Below are positions 24,573-36,379 of a stretch of 64,000 bases of DNA, piece after piece. The translations under genes and the position numbers were made by a program. The notes under the pieces were generated by a model. The model saw only the letters and a program-made list of their open reading frames with translations. It had not been told where the DNA came from and made no database searches. This DNA is from Aquilaria yunnanensis. Lineage: Eukaryota > Streptophyta > Magnoliopsida > Malvales > Thymelaeaceae. The stretch is from assembly GCA_039654915.1 (NCBI GenBank), contig CM077599.1, positions 69,718,001 through 69,782,000 of the forward strand, written 5' to 3'. The number at the start of each line of letters is the position of its first letter. Within the stretch, counting starts at the first letter, position 1.

Positions 24573-26180
24573 TGATAAGCATGTATTTATTATATTTATT
24601 TCTCTCATATTTAGTATGTTTTAAATTTTAAAGATATATTTTGAGTATGTTTTGTAGCTTAGAGCATATCTGGACTCAATTGATTAAAAGTGGATTTAAT
24701 TTGCAATTTAACAAGTTTTAATTTGGTTGTTTTTTTGCAGGATTTTGACAAATTCATGATGTTCCGGTAGAAAAATCATATCTTGAGCTAAAGATATCAG
24801 AATTGAGTGATTCTTGATTCATTGGAAAGCTAACATTTGGAGCTACAAATCATTTGTAGACCGTGAAACCAGTCTACACATCAAGAGGGTCAAATAAAGC
24901 TTCAAAGTCACTATTTATGCGTCATCACTGGTTTAAAAGTAGCTGCGGTATTTTGGGTATATCTTTGGCTGTAGATGTCCGTTTTATGCGATTAAGGTGT
25001 CATTTTGAAGATAAGAGAGAGATTTACAACTTTCATGCTTTGCGTTTTGAGTGATAATGCCTGAATCAAGGTCTAATTTCAGCTTGAAGTTGCTACTACT
25101 GTTCTGGAGCATTTCTTGGTTTAAAACTTTGAAACCTTCTGGTTAGTTTGAATCTTTTTATTTGTGTGGGGTACTTTTGTAAAAATATAGCAAGTTTAAG
25201 GAGACTTTGTGAATTTAGCACACTAGGTTAGCTCTATTAGAATTGGAGCACAGCAGCTCGTGGCTCTCTCTCTCGCTCGCTGTTGGACGCCCCCTCCTTG
25301 TCCCTCTCCCCCCAACTCTCTTTGTCCCTTTTTCTTGTTTTTTTTTCTTTCTTTTTAGTGATCTTTTTATTCTTGGTTGAAGGATACTGAAACCCCAAAT
25401 TCTTTAGCACTGTGAGGTCAAAGTTTTTTTTATTCATTCAATTAATATTTTGAGTATTGGATGTTCTTCTATGATTAATTTCATTATTGTTTCATTTATA
25501 TTCTAAGGCGCCTACTAGTTGTTATTCGAATTCAATCTATTACTGCATTAGATATCAAATCTGTAATTGTTTGGTTTCTCTAATCTATGAAGCAACTAAA
25601 CTTTAGTCACTTGCTTCGTAAAAAATCATTAGGTCTTAGGGAGAATATTCAACTAAGTTAAATGCAGCCAATTGTGTTTGTGTTATTTAGTTTTATTGAT
25701 CTCTCTAAGTTTTAACGCAATTGTTAAATTAAATCAAAGCATTTGTCTTACGTTGTTTAGCAGTTAGGGTTAATTAGATCGCTTGTTTTCTGATTAACTA
25801 CGACTAAGGAAAGGTAGGAAAATAGCTCCAAAGATGAATATTCAAAGTCTTGATTGATCTATCTATTCATCGATGATCAGTTGTAGGAATTCGGTGGTGT
25901 ATATTGACTTATGCCAAGGTTTGAATTCTTGATTGTTTTGCTAGTTTCTTACTGGATAGGTTTCTTTATTTTTGTTCTGTGATCATTTTTTTTTATTTTA
26001 TTTCATGTTTTTATTGCAAACAATCCGTCCAATCTTTTATTTTAAGTTTTCTATAATGAAGCTTTCAGATAAAAATTTTTCTAGGGATTTGGTCTGGTTT
26101 TCATTGTTATATTACAAATTTATTTATTTTGATTTGTTAGTGATACCAGAATGATTTTTTGCAGTTTCGACGATCGACCA
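24573..26180 (+). repeat. 5' LTR of copy B element
   Basis: 1608 bp. It contains the segment of about 50 bp that copy A's 5' LTR has lost. Confidence 0.88.
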
Positions 26181-27462
26181 AAAATTTGGCACCATTGCTA
26201 GGGAGATTTCTTCTTCTGTTAAAGTTTCTTATTTCTTTTTTCTCTGGTTTTATTTTTCAATTCTTTTTTATTCTCACAATTGGTTTTCTTGGTCAATAGT
26301 GCTTTTTCAGGCTAAAAGGGAAGTGAAACATAGGGGGAGCAAGCTAAAGTCTAGTTCTGAGCTGTAAATCACCACGAAAACAATGTTCAGGGTAGTGCCA
26401 TTTCTTTTCCCCATCTGTGTTTTTATTGTAAACATTGAGGACAATGTTCAATTTAATTGTAAGGGAGTGGGTAGCTAGGGCCCTAATTTTCTTGGTTTTC
26501 AAAATTTTTTGAACTAAAATTTTTCGATTCATATGTTTGAGCATCAATATTAATTGTTAGGATAATTTCACTTTTTGGTTCCTGAATGCCTAACTTGAGC
26601 ATTAAGTTATTAATTTGTTAGTCTTTACGTAACTCTCAAATCTTACTTTTAAATTATTTTTTTTTTACAATTTCTTATAAAGCTAGTTGATGGTTATCTT
26701 GAGAAGCTGATTTCTACATCAAATATTTGTGCTTAGTACATTGATGTAAACCATGTTAGATTATGAGCTTATTAAGTTGATTATGTGGTTTGTTCGGTTG
26801 ATGGATGATTTGAACCACTTGAGAAGGAAAAAAAAAAAAGAAAGGTTGAAATTGTTGTGTTCTGATAGATAAAAAGTTGCTACTTCGCTGTTTTTGGATA
26901 TTGAAGTAGGAAAGGATATTCTCCTAAGGCAAGAGTTGATCACTGCTCGAAAAGGTACTGGAAGCATGAGTATGGTCAAAGACCACTTTGGAGTTGTGTC
27001 GAGTTAGTAGCTTGGGTATCGTAGAGCCCGTGTTATACACTCGCTAAACGGTGGAACACAAGAAAAAGACAAAATGAAAAAAAATTAAATATAAAAAAAA
27101 AAAAGAAAAAAAGTAAATTCTTAATATTTTCCATGGGTTTGTTGTAAGACCGGTTGTGCTTTTTGAGTTCTTATCTACTTAGTTTGTTCTCTTTACTTCG
27201 TGCAAAAGTTTGATATTTTTCTCATATTTTCGATGGTGATTGTTGCTAGCTTGAGAAGAAATTGTTTGCAAGGACTTATTTCATTTTGAGTTGCTATTGC
27301 CGAGTAGATTACGTGCTTAATTCCATTTGTTAAGTTTTTCAAGACCCTTAGATGTGAACTTATCTTTCTTTCTTTAGCTCAAAAGTATGTTTTTATCATT
27401 TTCAAATTTCTTTTATTTTGAGTTTTGCCCGATGACGAGTAAACGCTAAGTGTGGGGGAATT

Positions 27463-29057
27463 TGATAAGCTTATATTTATTATATTTATTTCTCTCATAT
27501 TTAGTATGTTTTAATATGTTTTGAATCTGAAAGATATATTTTGAGTGTTTTGTAGCTTATAGCATATCTGGACCCAATTGATTGAAAATGGATTTAATTT
27601 GCAATTTTACAGGTTTTAATTTGGTTGTGTTTTTTCCAGGATTTTAACAGATTTGTGATGTTCTAGTAGAAAATTCATATCTTGAGCTAAAGAGATCGGC
27701 ATTGAATGATTCTTAATTCATTAGAAAGCTAACATTTAAAGCTACAATTTGTAGTTAAGAGGGTAAAATTCAGCTTCAAAGTTGCTATTTGTGTGTCATA
27801 TTTGGTTCGAAAGCAATTGCGGTATTTTGCGCATATCTTTGGCTGTAGATGTTCCTTTTATGCGATTAAGGAGTCATTTCGAAGCTAAGAGATAGATATA
27901 CAACTTTCATGCTTTGAGTTTTGAGTGATAATGCCTACATCAAGGTTGAATTTTGGCTTGAAGTTGCTGCTGCTGTTGTGGAGCATTTCTTGGTTCACAA
28001 CTTTGAAACCTTCTAGTTAGTTTGAATCTTTTTATTTGTGTGGGGTACTTTTGTAAAATTATAGCAAGTTTAGGGAGAGTTTGTGAATTTAGCACACTAG
28101 GTTAGCTTTATTAGAATTGGAGCATAGCAGCTCGTGCCTCTCTTTCTCGCTCACGGCTTGATGCGCCCTCCTTCTCCCTTTCTCTTCCCCAACTCTATTT
28201 GTCTCTTTTCTTGTTTTTTTTTTTGTCCTTTTTCTTTTTAGGGACCTTTTTATTCTTTGTTAAAGGAGACTAAAACCTTGAATTCTTTAGCACTGTGAGA
28301 TCAAAGTTGTTTTTATTCATTTAATTAATATTTTGAATGTTGGATGTTTTTATATGATTAATTTCATGATTGTTTCATTTATATGATAGGAGGCCTACTA
28401 GTTGTTATTCGAATTCAATCTACTACTGGGTTAAAAATCAAATCTGTAATTGTTTGGTTTCACTAATCTGTGAAGCAACTGAGGTTTAGTGATTTGTTGC
28501 GTCAGAAATCATTAGATCTTAGGGAGAACATTCAATTAAATTAAATGCAGCCGCTTGTGTTTGTGTTATTTAGTTTTATCAATCTCTCTAATTTTTAACA
28601 CAATTGTTAAATTAAATCAAAGTGCCTGTCTTAGGTTGTTTAGCCGTAAGGGTTAATTAGATCTTTTGTTTTCTAATTAACTACAACTAAGGAGAGGTAG
28701 AAAGATAGCTCCAATGATGAATATTCAATGTCTTGATTGATCTATCTATGCAACGATGATCAGTTGTAGGAATTCGGTGGTGGATGTTGACTGATGCCAA
28801 GGTTTGAATTCTTGATTGTTTTGTTGGCTTCTTACTTGATAGGTTTCTTAATTTTTGTTCTTTGATCATTTTTTTTATTTCATTTTTTTATTGCAAACAA
28901 TCCCCCCAATCTTTTATTCTAAATTTTCTATAAGAAAGCATTCAGATAAAAATTTCCCTTGGGATTCAGTCTGGTTTCCACTGCTATACTATAAATTAAT
29001 TTATTCTAAGTTTTTAATGATACCAGAATCATTTTTTACGGTTTCGACGATCGACCA
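27463..29057 (+). repeat. 3' LTR of copy B element
   Basis: 1595 bp, the same length as the copy A 3' LTR. Confidence 0.88.
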
Positions 29058-29255
29058 CTAATTTAAATGCCATTGTTCTTTTTTAAGTTGTCATCACGGG
29101 AGCAGACTTCCTCAGATTTCTTCCAACAACCTATACTGGGTGAATATAACTTGAATGAAAAAAAAAATCCTCCCTACCAATTTCAAGCTCTCGGACACTA
29201 ACCAACTTGAATCCAATGGTGTTGGTTTCCAACAAATCCCATTCAGGATCAAAGA

Positions 29256-29535
29256 CAAGTTCAATGACATGACTTTCACCAATTTTAACATAGTCCAACG
29301 CTATCCATTAATTGTTCAACAGGTTGCAGATATAGAAGGACACATCATAGTAAGGGTACCAATCAAAGTAATTATGACAAAATACCAATTTATTGCAAGT
29401 TCAATGACATGACTTTCATCAATTTAAACGTAGTCCAATGTTGTCCATTAATTGTTCAACATGCTGCAGATATAGAAGGACACATCATAGTAATGGTAAC
29501 AATCAAACCACTTATGACAAAAGACCAGTCTATTG
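29256..29535. repeat. 140-bp local tandem duplication in copy B
   Basis: CAAGTTCAATGACATGACTT occurs at 29256 and again at 29396, with similar sequence following each (for example TCCATTAATTGTTCAAC and CACATCATAGTAA). Copies A and C have a single version. Confidence 0.88.
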
Positions 29536-30309
29536 CATATAAATAGCAGTAGAACATTTTCAGATAAAAAGTCAAATATTTGTTGCCGCTACCTAACACC
29601 TATCTCTTTCATAAGAACGTAGCTTATAGTACTGATAGCAACATAATTCCATTTGTACGTCTCCAAGACAAGGAATCCTTATATAGGTTCCTTTTTTTTT
29701 AAGTGAATCTTGACAAAACCATTCATAGATATAAGACACTGCCACTCTTTATAAATGGACCTAAATCTAACTAAACTCTTTGTTGGAAGTAGGTATAGCA
29801 GATCAAAGAAAATGCCTCTGTTTAAGGTCTTCATGATAGTCCATAATGATATTAAACTATGCAGTCAATCAAATTCTCAAACAATCAATCAATTAGTCAT
29901 GTAAGCCTTAATCCTAGCTAATGCTTCTAGAAAAATATGAATTCCTTCCTAGATTGAAAAAATGTGCAAGCACAAAAATGATTCAAACAAAACACATAAT
30001 GGAACTACAAGCATAAGGAACAAGAAGCAGCCCAAAAGGAAAACCATCACACTAAATACATAGGAAACTTGAAACTAGGAAAAAACTATCACAAATAATA
30101 GGTTTCAGATTAACAAAAACTATGTTCAACAGCTGCAAAGAATAAATGTCATGATTCCTATTTAAATGCGTATTTTGGCTTTTCGCTATTCCACCATTCA
30201 CCTTTTTAAATTACATCACATACTATCTAAAGTAGAAATCATAATTAACCATCTCCAATTTGTATGTGATGTATCAAAACTAAGGTTTGTATAGTATGTA
30301 CCTTTCCAA

Positions 30310-31203
30310 AACAATTATCTATTGTGGAACGTACAGTTCTTACCTGACCTGATAAGCCAATGGCTTTTAGGCTATGTTGATGGCACGATTTTGTGCCTTA
30401 GCAAATATATCTTTAGTTGATCATCCTTTGAAGATGGCAGTCAAAATCTGGTAGTGAATCCAGAATACCAGAATTGGTTTCAACAGAATCAAATTATCTT
30501 AAGTGCATAAATTTCATCACTCTCCTAGCAAATTCTTGCATAAGTCATCAATTTGTCAACCTCTAATGAAGTGTGAACTGCCCTAGCCAAGATGTTTGCT
30601 GCACAAACCAATGCTCAGATCATGCAAATTCAATATTAATTTTCAACAGTAAAAAAGAAGGATCTTCGCCTAGCTGATTATTTTTGGCTTGCCAAGAATC
30701 TTACTGATACCTTAGTCGCTGTTGGACAACCCTTCCAAGACTATGGAATTATTTCATACATATTGGCTGGACTCAATTTTGAGCATGATTCTTTAGTCAC
30801 TGCAATAACAACTTGGGTTGATCCTTAGTCTTTCAATGATCTTTATGGTCATTTACTAATCTATAAGTAGTGGCTTGAGCAACACCATGGAGCACTTCAA
30901 GCAAATGTTAAGGGGCCATCTGCCAATGTTGCAACCAGGAACAACCCTTCAAACTTAAAGGGTCATGGATGAAATTTTAATAATTGAAGGATAAGCCATG
31001 GATGTGGCTGAACAATAGAGGACAATGTGAATAAGAAAACAGAAATAACGAAGTTACATGCCAAGTGTGTGGTAAGTTTGAACATTCCGCTTTACAATGT
31101 TTTCACAAGTTTGATCATTCATATCAAGGAGACCAAAGTCAGTTCGCTACAATAGTCTCAGAGTCCATTCCTCAAACTTCCTCTACAACATAGCACTAAA
31201 TTC
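30310..31203 (+). pseudogene. Ty1/copia gag fragment, copy B
   Basis: The same gag blocks as 7887-8782 (ADYF, KNLTDTL, ILAGLNFEHDSLVTAITT, a CCHC-like knuckle CQVCGKFEHSALQC near 31059). It has in-frame stops and ends at the same junction with minus-strand gypsy gag. Confidence 0.85.
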
Positions 31204-32420
31204 ACTAATCATCATCGTTATCTTAAATTTCTCAAATTTCCTCTTGTTAGACATAATATCCTTAAGGAACTTAGCATAGTTAGGTACTTATTGAATTGCC
31301 TCTAATAAAGGAATATTGATTTCCACCTTTCTGAAGATATCCAAAAACTTACAAAAGTTCTCATAAAACTTCTTCTTAAACCTTTAAGGATATGGAATAG
31401 ATGATGTTGGAGGAGGCAAAGTAAGGAATGTAAGGTATCTCTTTTTTTTTTTGGCATCTCTCTTTTTTGCTTTTTAGTTGCACTTTCATCAGCTTCTTTT
31501 TCTTTCTTGTCTTGGATTAAACCTTCTTGTTCATTGTATTCAGGCACTTCATGTGGTTCTTTAGTTGGATAGGAGCTATCTTCTTTATTCTTTAGTTTAA
31601 CTTCTCCTAATTCTTTGTCATTTCTCATGGTAATGACCTAGGAATGCTCCCTTGGATTCACTTCAGTGTTGCTAGGGAGATTTTCTTGTTAAAGTGAACC
31701 CACAACTTTACTCAACTGTCCAATTTGTGTATCTAAATTTTTCATTGAAGACTCTATACTTGTCATTTGCATCTCTATTTCATCCAACCAACTCTCATCT
31801 TTCACAAATCCATTCCTTATTTTTGTTATAAATGTTCCAAGTAAGTCTTCTAGAGATGGCTTTTTTTCCACGAGAGGTTGTCCAAAACCTAGTGAATTAG
31901 GTGCCATTCTATTTACTCCATAACCGTAGGCATCCTGATTTCTGAACCCTTGATTGAATTGACCTTGCATCTAACTACCTCTATAGCCAAAACCCATTTG
32001 ATTTATAAAAGAAACTTGCTCCTAATCATGCTCCAATGGGTGATGAGAAGAATTCACTACAGCCACTTACTCCATCTGTCTTTCCTTGCTCATCAACTTG
32101 ATGAACTGATTGGTTAAAGTCACTATTTGAGCTGAAAGCTTGGTGATCTGATCAGCGTCATGGATTCCACCACTTTTTCTCACACCTGATCTCTCAAAGG
32201 GCCATTGATAACTATTGGATGCCATGTCCTCCGAAAATATAAATCCTTTTATAGAGTCTTAGCCATTAAAGTTCCTCCAGCTATTACATCCACAACGGTC
32301 CTTGTCTAACCATTCATTCCAATATAGAACATTTCAATCTACACCCACTGTAAATAATCATGGTTTAGGCACTTCTTGAGCAAGTATTTAAATTTTTCCT
32401 TTGTTGATAGAGTGACTCTA
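31204..32420 (-). pseudogene. Gypsy (Athila/Tat-like) gag, middle and C-terminal part, copy C
   Basis: Counterpart of 8783-10000. The long open stretch seen in copy B is divided here: a TAA near 31694 falls after KVVGSL, and the frame resumes at 31628 with MRNDKELGE. The conserved blocks SLEDLLGTF, NLDTQIGQLSKV and NTEVN-like are present. Degraded. Confidence 0.82.
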
Positions 32421-32814
32421 ATGCTTTGATGATCATTTGCTTCAACCTTAGACTATTTATTGAATTAATTATTTGGTTTGCTTTCTTACTTGATTGTTAT
32501 GACTCTTGGCCATGAGTTTTTTTCTTTATGTAAATTTATCTTGGGGAGAATAAATTTGTTTTAGAAGAAAGAGGCAAATTAGGCTAGAATCGCTTAACGA
32601 ACAAAAGCCCCAACTTTCTAAATGATGAGTAGACCACATTCATGAAGCTTAAAATTCTTTAATTTTGGATGGACAAGGAGTTGTCTATCAATATTAAAGG
32701 GATTAAATAAAATCACCTTGGGAGAAGGAATTTGTTATTAGGTAATTTCATCTGCAATAAATTGGTAAATAGTCTAGGTAGATAGTAAACAAACTTAAAG
32801 TGGATTCCACGTGG

Positions 32815-33352
32815 ATCAATTGCTCTATGAGAATTTATTTCCCATAGTTATTTTATTAAGTTTAAAAGTAGTTAGTGTTAGTTTCTTTGAGAATTTGGTA
32901 GGTAATTTTTAATAGTTGCAAGTAGTTATTTACGTTGATTAGCTATCACTTTTTATGTCACTGTTATACTTTGATGATATGTACACTTGATTGTGAGTTC
33001 ATGTGTTTGTTTGAGTTTAGAGAGATCTGACACGTCAATCCAGTTTTCTAAAATAGTGGAAAAGGTTTGCTATGAACTACAAACACACCAAGTAATTAAT
33101 TGCTCTAGGAGAATTTATTTCCCATAGTTATTTGATTAAGTTTACAAGTAGTTAGTGTTAGTTTTTTCTACAATTTAATTTTTAATTTTTAATAGTTAGT
33201 TTCTTTTGGATGCTATTTATAATTCTCTACTTGCTTAGTTTTCTTTGGCACTTGATCTTGTGGACACAACCCGGTCTCACTGCATTTATTATTAGTTCAA
33301 TGACTATATACTTGTGGTGTGCACAACAAGTTTTTGCCATCATTGTCAAGGA
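32815..33352 (+). repeat. Gypsy LTR-end-like region with degenerate primer site, copy C
   Basis: Counterpart of 10395-10930, with the same internal duplication (about 32819 and 33100). The primer-site-like TGCCATCATTGTCAAGGA is at 33335-33352. Confidence 0.5.
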
Positions 33353-33527
33353 TTAGTTGATGATAATTTTTTATAGCTAGTTTTGGGTCTGTTTTCTTTT
33401 ATATGTTTAGTTATTTTATTTCTAGAATTTCTTGTTTGTGGTTTTATTTTATTCAACTCCTTATTTTTTCTGTACAGATTTTCTGTGTTGCTCATGCATG
33501 GGTTTTCAATAGCAAAGACCACTCAAA

Positions 33528-33963
33528 GATTATTGCCAGCCAGTGGTAGCATACAATTATCATCAGATTCAGAGACCAATGGTGAATACAAGGAACTTTC
33601 AAATTCCTTTTGGCTTAATTAATTTGGAGCAAATGAATCAATTTGGAGGAGCTTTATTTAAGGATCTAAATGATCATTTGGAAAAATTTCAAGAGCTATA
33701 TGACACCATTAAAATTGAGGGAGTAATTTCTGATGATATCTGCCTCACTTTATTTCCATTTTCTTACTGGGACAAAGCAAAGAGTTGGCTACACACTATA
33801 CTAGCTGGGGCTTGACCACTTGGCAAAAGGTTGCACAAAAATTCCTTACAAAATTTTTCCATCTATCCAAGGCTACCAAGTTGACATCAAAGATAGGCAC
33901 ATTTTTGGTAGCATTAGTTCATCATCCAAGTTTCACAATTACTCTAGAAAATGGAAAAGTCTA
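33528..33963 (+). pseudogene. Gypsy gag N-terminal part, copy C
   Basis: Counterpart of 11476-11912, slightly better preserved: the frame runs from 33543 through LFPFSYWDKAKSWLHTILAG without the stop seen in copy B. It still ends in a stop soon after and has lost the block upstream (a 370-bp deletion at 33498/33499). Confidence 0.82.
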
Positions 33964-34671
33964 GACTAATATCATCTTTGAAAAAAAACCAATAAAAGAA
34001 CTAAAATATATGTTCAAAAACTAGAGAACAAAGATTAGGAAAAGGTTTAACAACTCTTGAATTGAAGCTTCAAAAATCTCATTAACTACTTCTCCTTTTT
34101 ACTATGATTACTCTTTTTTTTTTTTCTGCACAGCCACCTCCTTTTTTCCCCCCCATTCTTATGCCTCTAGATTTTTCTTGTTTTACAAGCTTTCCTTGTA
34201 CTACACATCTCTCTCTCCCTTTAATACACACACTTTACCTTATTTTCCCCTTCCAAATGATGTTGTTGTGCCAAAGTTTGGTGTTGTCATGCCATTGCTG
34301 ACTGCTAAATGGATTTTTTGCTACCATTCAATGTCATCACACCAATTAGTTTGTGCTATTGCACTAATGTCAAGCAATGCCACATCCCTTTAATGCAAGC
34401 CATTGTCAAGCCTTGAGCTCCAAAAATCTACCAGCACTTGTAATTTTTTCCTCAACCTATACTAAAACACCAAAACAATGCTAGAAGACCGCAAATCATC
34501 TATAAATCAAGCTCAATTATAGGGGTTAAAACATCACTTTTCCTATATTTATCAATTGTGAACAATAATCTTTTATTGGTAGTTCATATATATTTTTTTA
34601 TATTTTTGTTTTGTTTTTATTTTTGCTACTCAAAATTTTGTATACAAAAGATAAGGGTTTTCTTGTAAAAC

Positions 34672-34866
34672 CATTCAAATGGGGCATCCATTACATGCAC
34701 CTAGAAAGCTGCCTTATTGAACTGTAGAGAAGAAAGTCTATCTTCCTTTTGAAGTTGTCTTATGACAATTGTTCAATTGTTGAATAACTAGGGACCGTTC
34801 TTGAAGACAGCAGTACAGTCTTCTTCCTTATCAAAGGTAGCAATAAACAAGTTTTCACTTGGACTA
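34672..34866 (-). pseudogene. DUF4283-like remnant, copy C
   Basis: Nearly identical to 12612-12820, with the same Trp-to-stop decay. Tentative family call. Confidence 0.42.
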
Positions 34867-35771
34867 GGGCTAGTTGAACAAAGTGTAAATGGAATTTTGA
34901 AATCTCATAGCCTTCTAGAAGGAATCACATAAGTATTTTAACCTGACTACTTTGTTGGCCATAATGGTCAGAGAAGCCCCCACAAACCTTATCTTCTAAA
35001 TCCTACCGACATGATTGCACCTCCTCCTCCATCAAACTCATCTCTATGAAGCATTTGTTTCGTGACTCCATCATACTGCCCTTCAACAACACCCCCGATA
35101 AGCACCCATACCAATTACAATGAAGTAGCACCAACTCTACAACCTAGAATAGATGAAACAAACACATCTATAGGAAAGAAAGACTTCAAACTAGTCAGAA
35201 ATTGAAAACCGAGAAGAGTTTTTCACCAATAAGACATTAACTTTCACATGGAGAGGAAAACCTTAACATAGTAGGGGATGTATTTAAAAATGTTAGTATT
35301 TTAATGATGGCGTGTGTCTATAAATAACATTAAAAAAATACTAAAAGGGATTTAATTGTGAGAAAGAATAAACAGATATTCTTATTAGACCATTTAAATT
35401 AGAATTGAAAATTTTATTTGAGATGGTGTAACATAAATTAAAAAAAAGGCTATGAGTGTAACGGTAGGTTTTAAAACTAGAGCAAAATTTGCAATTTGAA
35501 TAAAAGACCATTAAAAAGCATAAATCATCCTAAAAAGAACTTCTGCCAAGAAACATAATAAAACATACAAAATTCTACTTTACTTAAAACTATGAGATCA
35601 TCTTCTATTACACAATGTAACATATTATTAATTGCAACAAATAATTATACAAATGTTAAATAGAGTTGTCTCCAACCCAAGAAGAAAAAAAAGAAGAAGA
35701 AGGAGAAGATGAAGAAGAAATAATGTAGAGATCCATTATTATATCATATATATCTAAAACATATAAGTAAT
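34867..35771. other. 3' flank of ECA1-like a2
   Basis: No gene is recognised. A GAA-rich simple repeat lies at 35680-35724, just past the stop codon, where a 3' UTR would be. The paired blocks of about 50 bp seen in copy B near 13375-13485 are a single block here. Confidence 0.5.
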
Positions 35772-36119
35772 TCAGTTCTCAGTAGCCTTGTCAACGACAT
35801 ATGAACATTGGTTCCATACTAGTGCGCTCTTTATCAGGACTTTTATTGGGTCATTCAGTTTGTATTTCGGCGTGGTATCCAGTAGACGTGCCAACAATGC
35901 CTCATGACAAACTATTCCATTTTTTAGGAGCTCCTTGCAACATTCATCTGGGATAGATCCTGACCTGAAAATAGCTAAAATAATTTCATTTGCACAATGA
36001 ACCTTTACCGTTGCATCACAATTCCTTTCTTTGATAATATCGTGATAATTTTTCGCTGTAGATGTTGAAACAATAGTAAGTAACATTAAAACACTCAAAA
36101 AATGCTTGATAGTTGCCAT
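35772..36119 (-). CDS. ECA1/prolamin-like secreted cysteine-rich protein, intact copy a2
   Basis: A single exon of 115 codons. Residues 1-22 form a signal peptide (basic start, then hydrophobic FLSVLMLLTIV, likely cleaved after STSTA). The mature part has six cysteines at 34, 42, 60, 61, 71 and 105: C-x7-C-x17-CC-x9-C-x33-C, with the CHEALL block after the fifth. This is the pattern of the plant prolamin-like/ECA1 gametogenesis-related family, whose members (EC1 and DD11-type proteins) are made in egg or other embryo-sac cells and secreted during fertilisation. That this gene acts there is inference. The start fits the signal peptide and the conserved TATA box 82 bp upstream. It is the only one of four copies in the window without a lesion. 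A close relative is b2 at 40612-40953. Confidence 0.87.
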   Translation of the reverse strand: MATIKHFLSVLMLLTIVSTSTAKNYHDIIKERNCDATVKVHCANEIILAIFRSGSIPDECCKELLKNGIVCHEALLARLLDTTPKYKLNDPIKVLIKSALVWNQCSYVVDKATEN

Positions 36120-36200
36120 GCTCTATTTCTTGAATTTTTTTTCTTTGGTTTGTTAAGGTGAGATCTTTGGTATGAGAATTAATGTTATGAGATGAAAGTC

Positions 36201-36207
36201 ATTTATA
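36201..36207 (-). promoter_or_regulatory. TATA box of ECA1-like a2
   Basis: TATAAAT on the minus strand, 82 bp upstream of the ATG. With a start site about 30 bp downstream it would give a leader of about 50 nt. The spacing is identical in all four family members in the window. Confidence 0.65.
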
Positions 36208-36363
36208 CTACTAGGTTCATGATAAAATAGAAGTAACTGAATGCCATTAAATTTTATTAACACATTGGATTTAAATATCTTCACGAAATTTATGTTTTCA
36301 TTAAGATAATGTGTGAAACTGCTAAATTTTACTTGATCACAATGCGGAGCTCTAAGGTAGGCC

Positions 36364-36379
36364 GGGTCTTCAAAGACCC
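36364..36379. promoter_or_regulatory. 16-bp dyad in the a2 promoter
   Basis: GGGTCTTCAAAGACCC is a 7-bp perfect inverted repeat with a 2-base centre, about 245 bp upstream of the ATG. It is identical in a1 (16784-16799) and absent from b1 and b2. It could be a protein-binding site. No factor is assigned. Confidence 0.3.

Larger units (their letters stand above)
24573..29057 (+). mobile_element. Non-autonomous gypsy-like LTR retrotransposon, copy B
   Basis: Orthologous to the element at 2332-6772. TGATAAGC...GACCA LTRs flank 1282 bp of non-coding internal DNA. The primer site at 26187-26203 (TGGCACCATTGCTAGGG) is closer to the tRNA-Asp complement than in copy A. The polypurine tract is at about 27450-27460. 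Confidence 0.9.
24354..29834 (-). pseudogene. F-box/FBA protein pseudogene, copy B, split by an LTR retrotransposon
   Basis: Same gene as 2113-7410. The N-terminal F-box half lies at 29063-29834, where the ATG codon upstream of the F-box is present (29832-29834). The C-terminal FBA half lies at 24354-24567. The retrotransposon with CTAAT duplications (24568-24572, 29058-29062) separates them. At the join the sequence reads LH then TAG, where FBA proteins usually have LHW. A 140-bp tandem duplication (29256-29535), unique to this copy, lies in the middle of the FBA part and adds a further disruption. Confidence 0.78.
8783..31203. repeat. Complete tandem segmental copy B
   Basis: It begins at the minus-strand gypsy gag fragment and ends in a copia gag fragment. 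It carries gypsy gag parts, a DUF4283-like remnant, ECA1-like a1 and b1, the F-box pseudogene with its LTR element, and copia gag. It is longer than copy C mainly because of the 2409-bp solo LTR in a1, a 140-bp local duplication (29256-29535) and a GA-rich stretch that copy C has lost. Confidence 0.88.

Noticed and set aside
29155..29412. 85-codon plus-strand frame
   Set aside because: Antisense shadow of the F-box pseudogene, lengthened by the 140-bp duplication.
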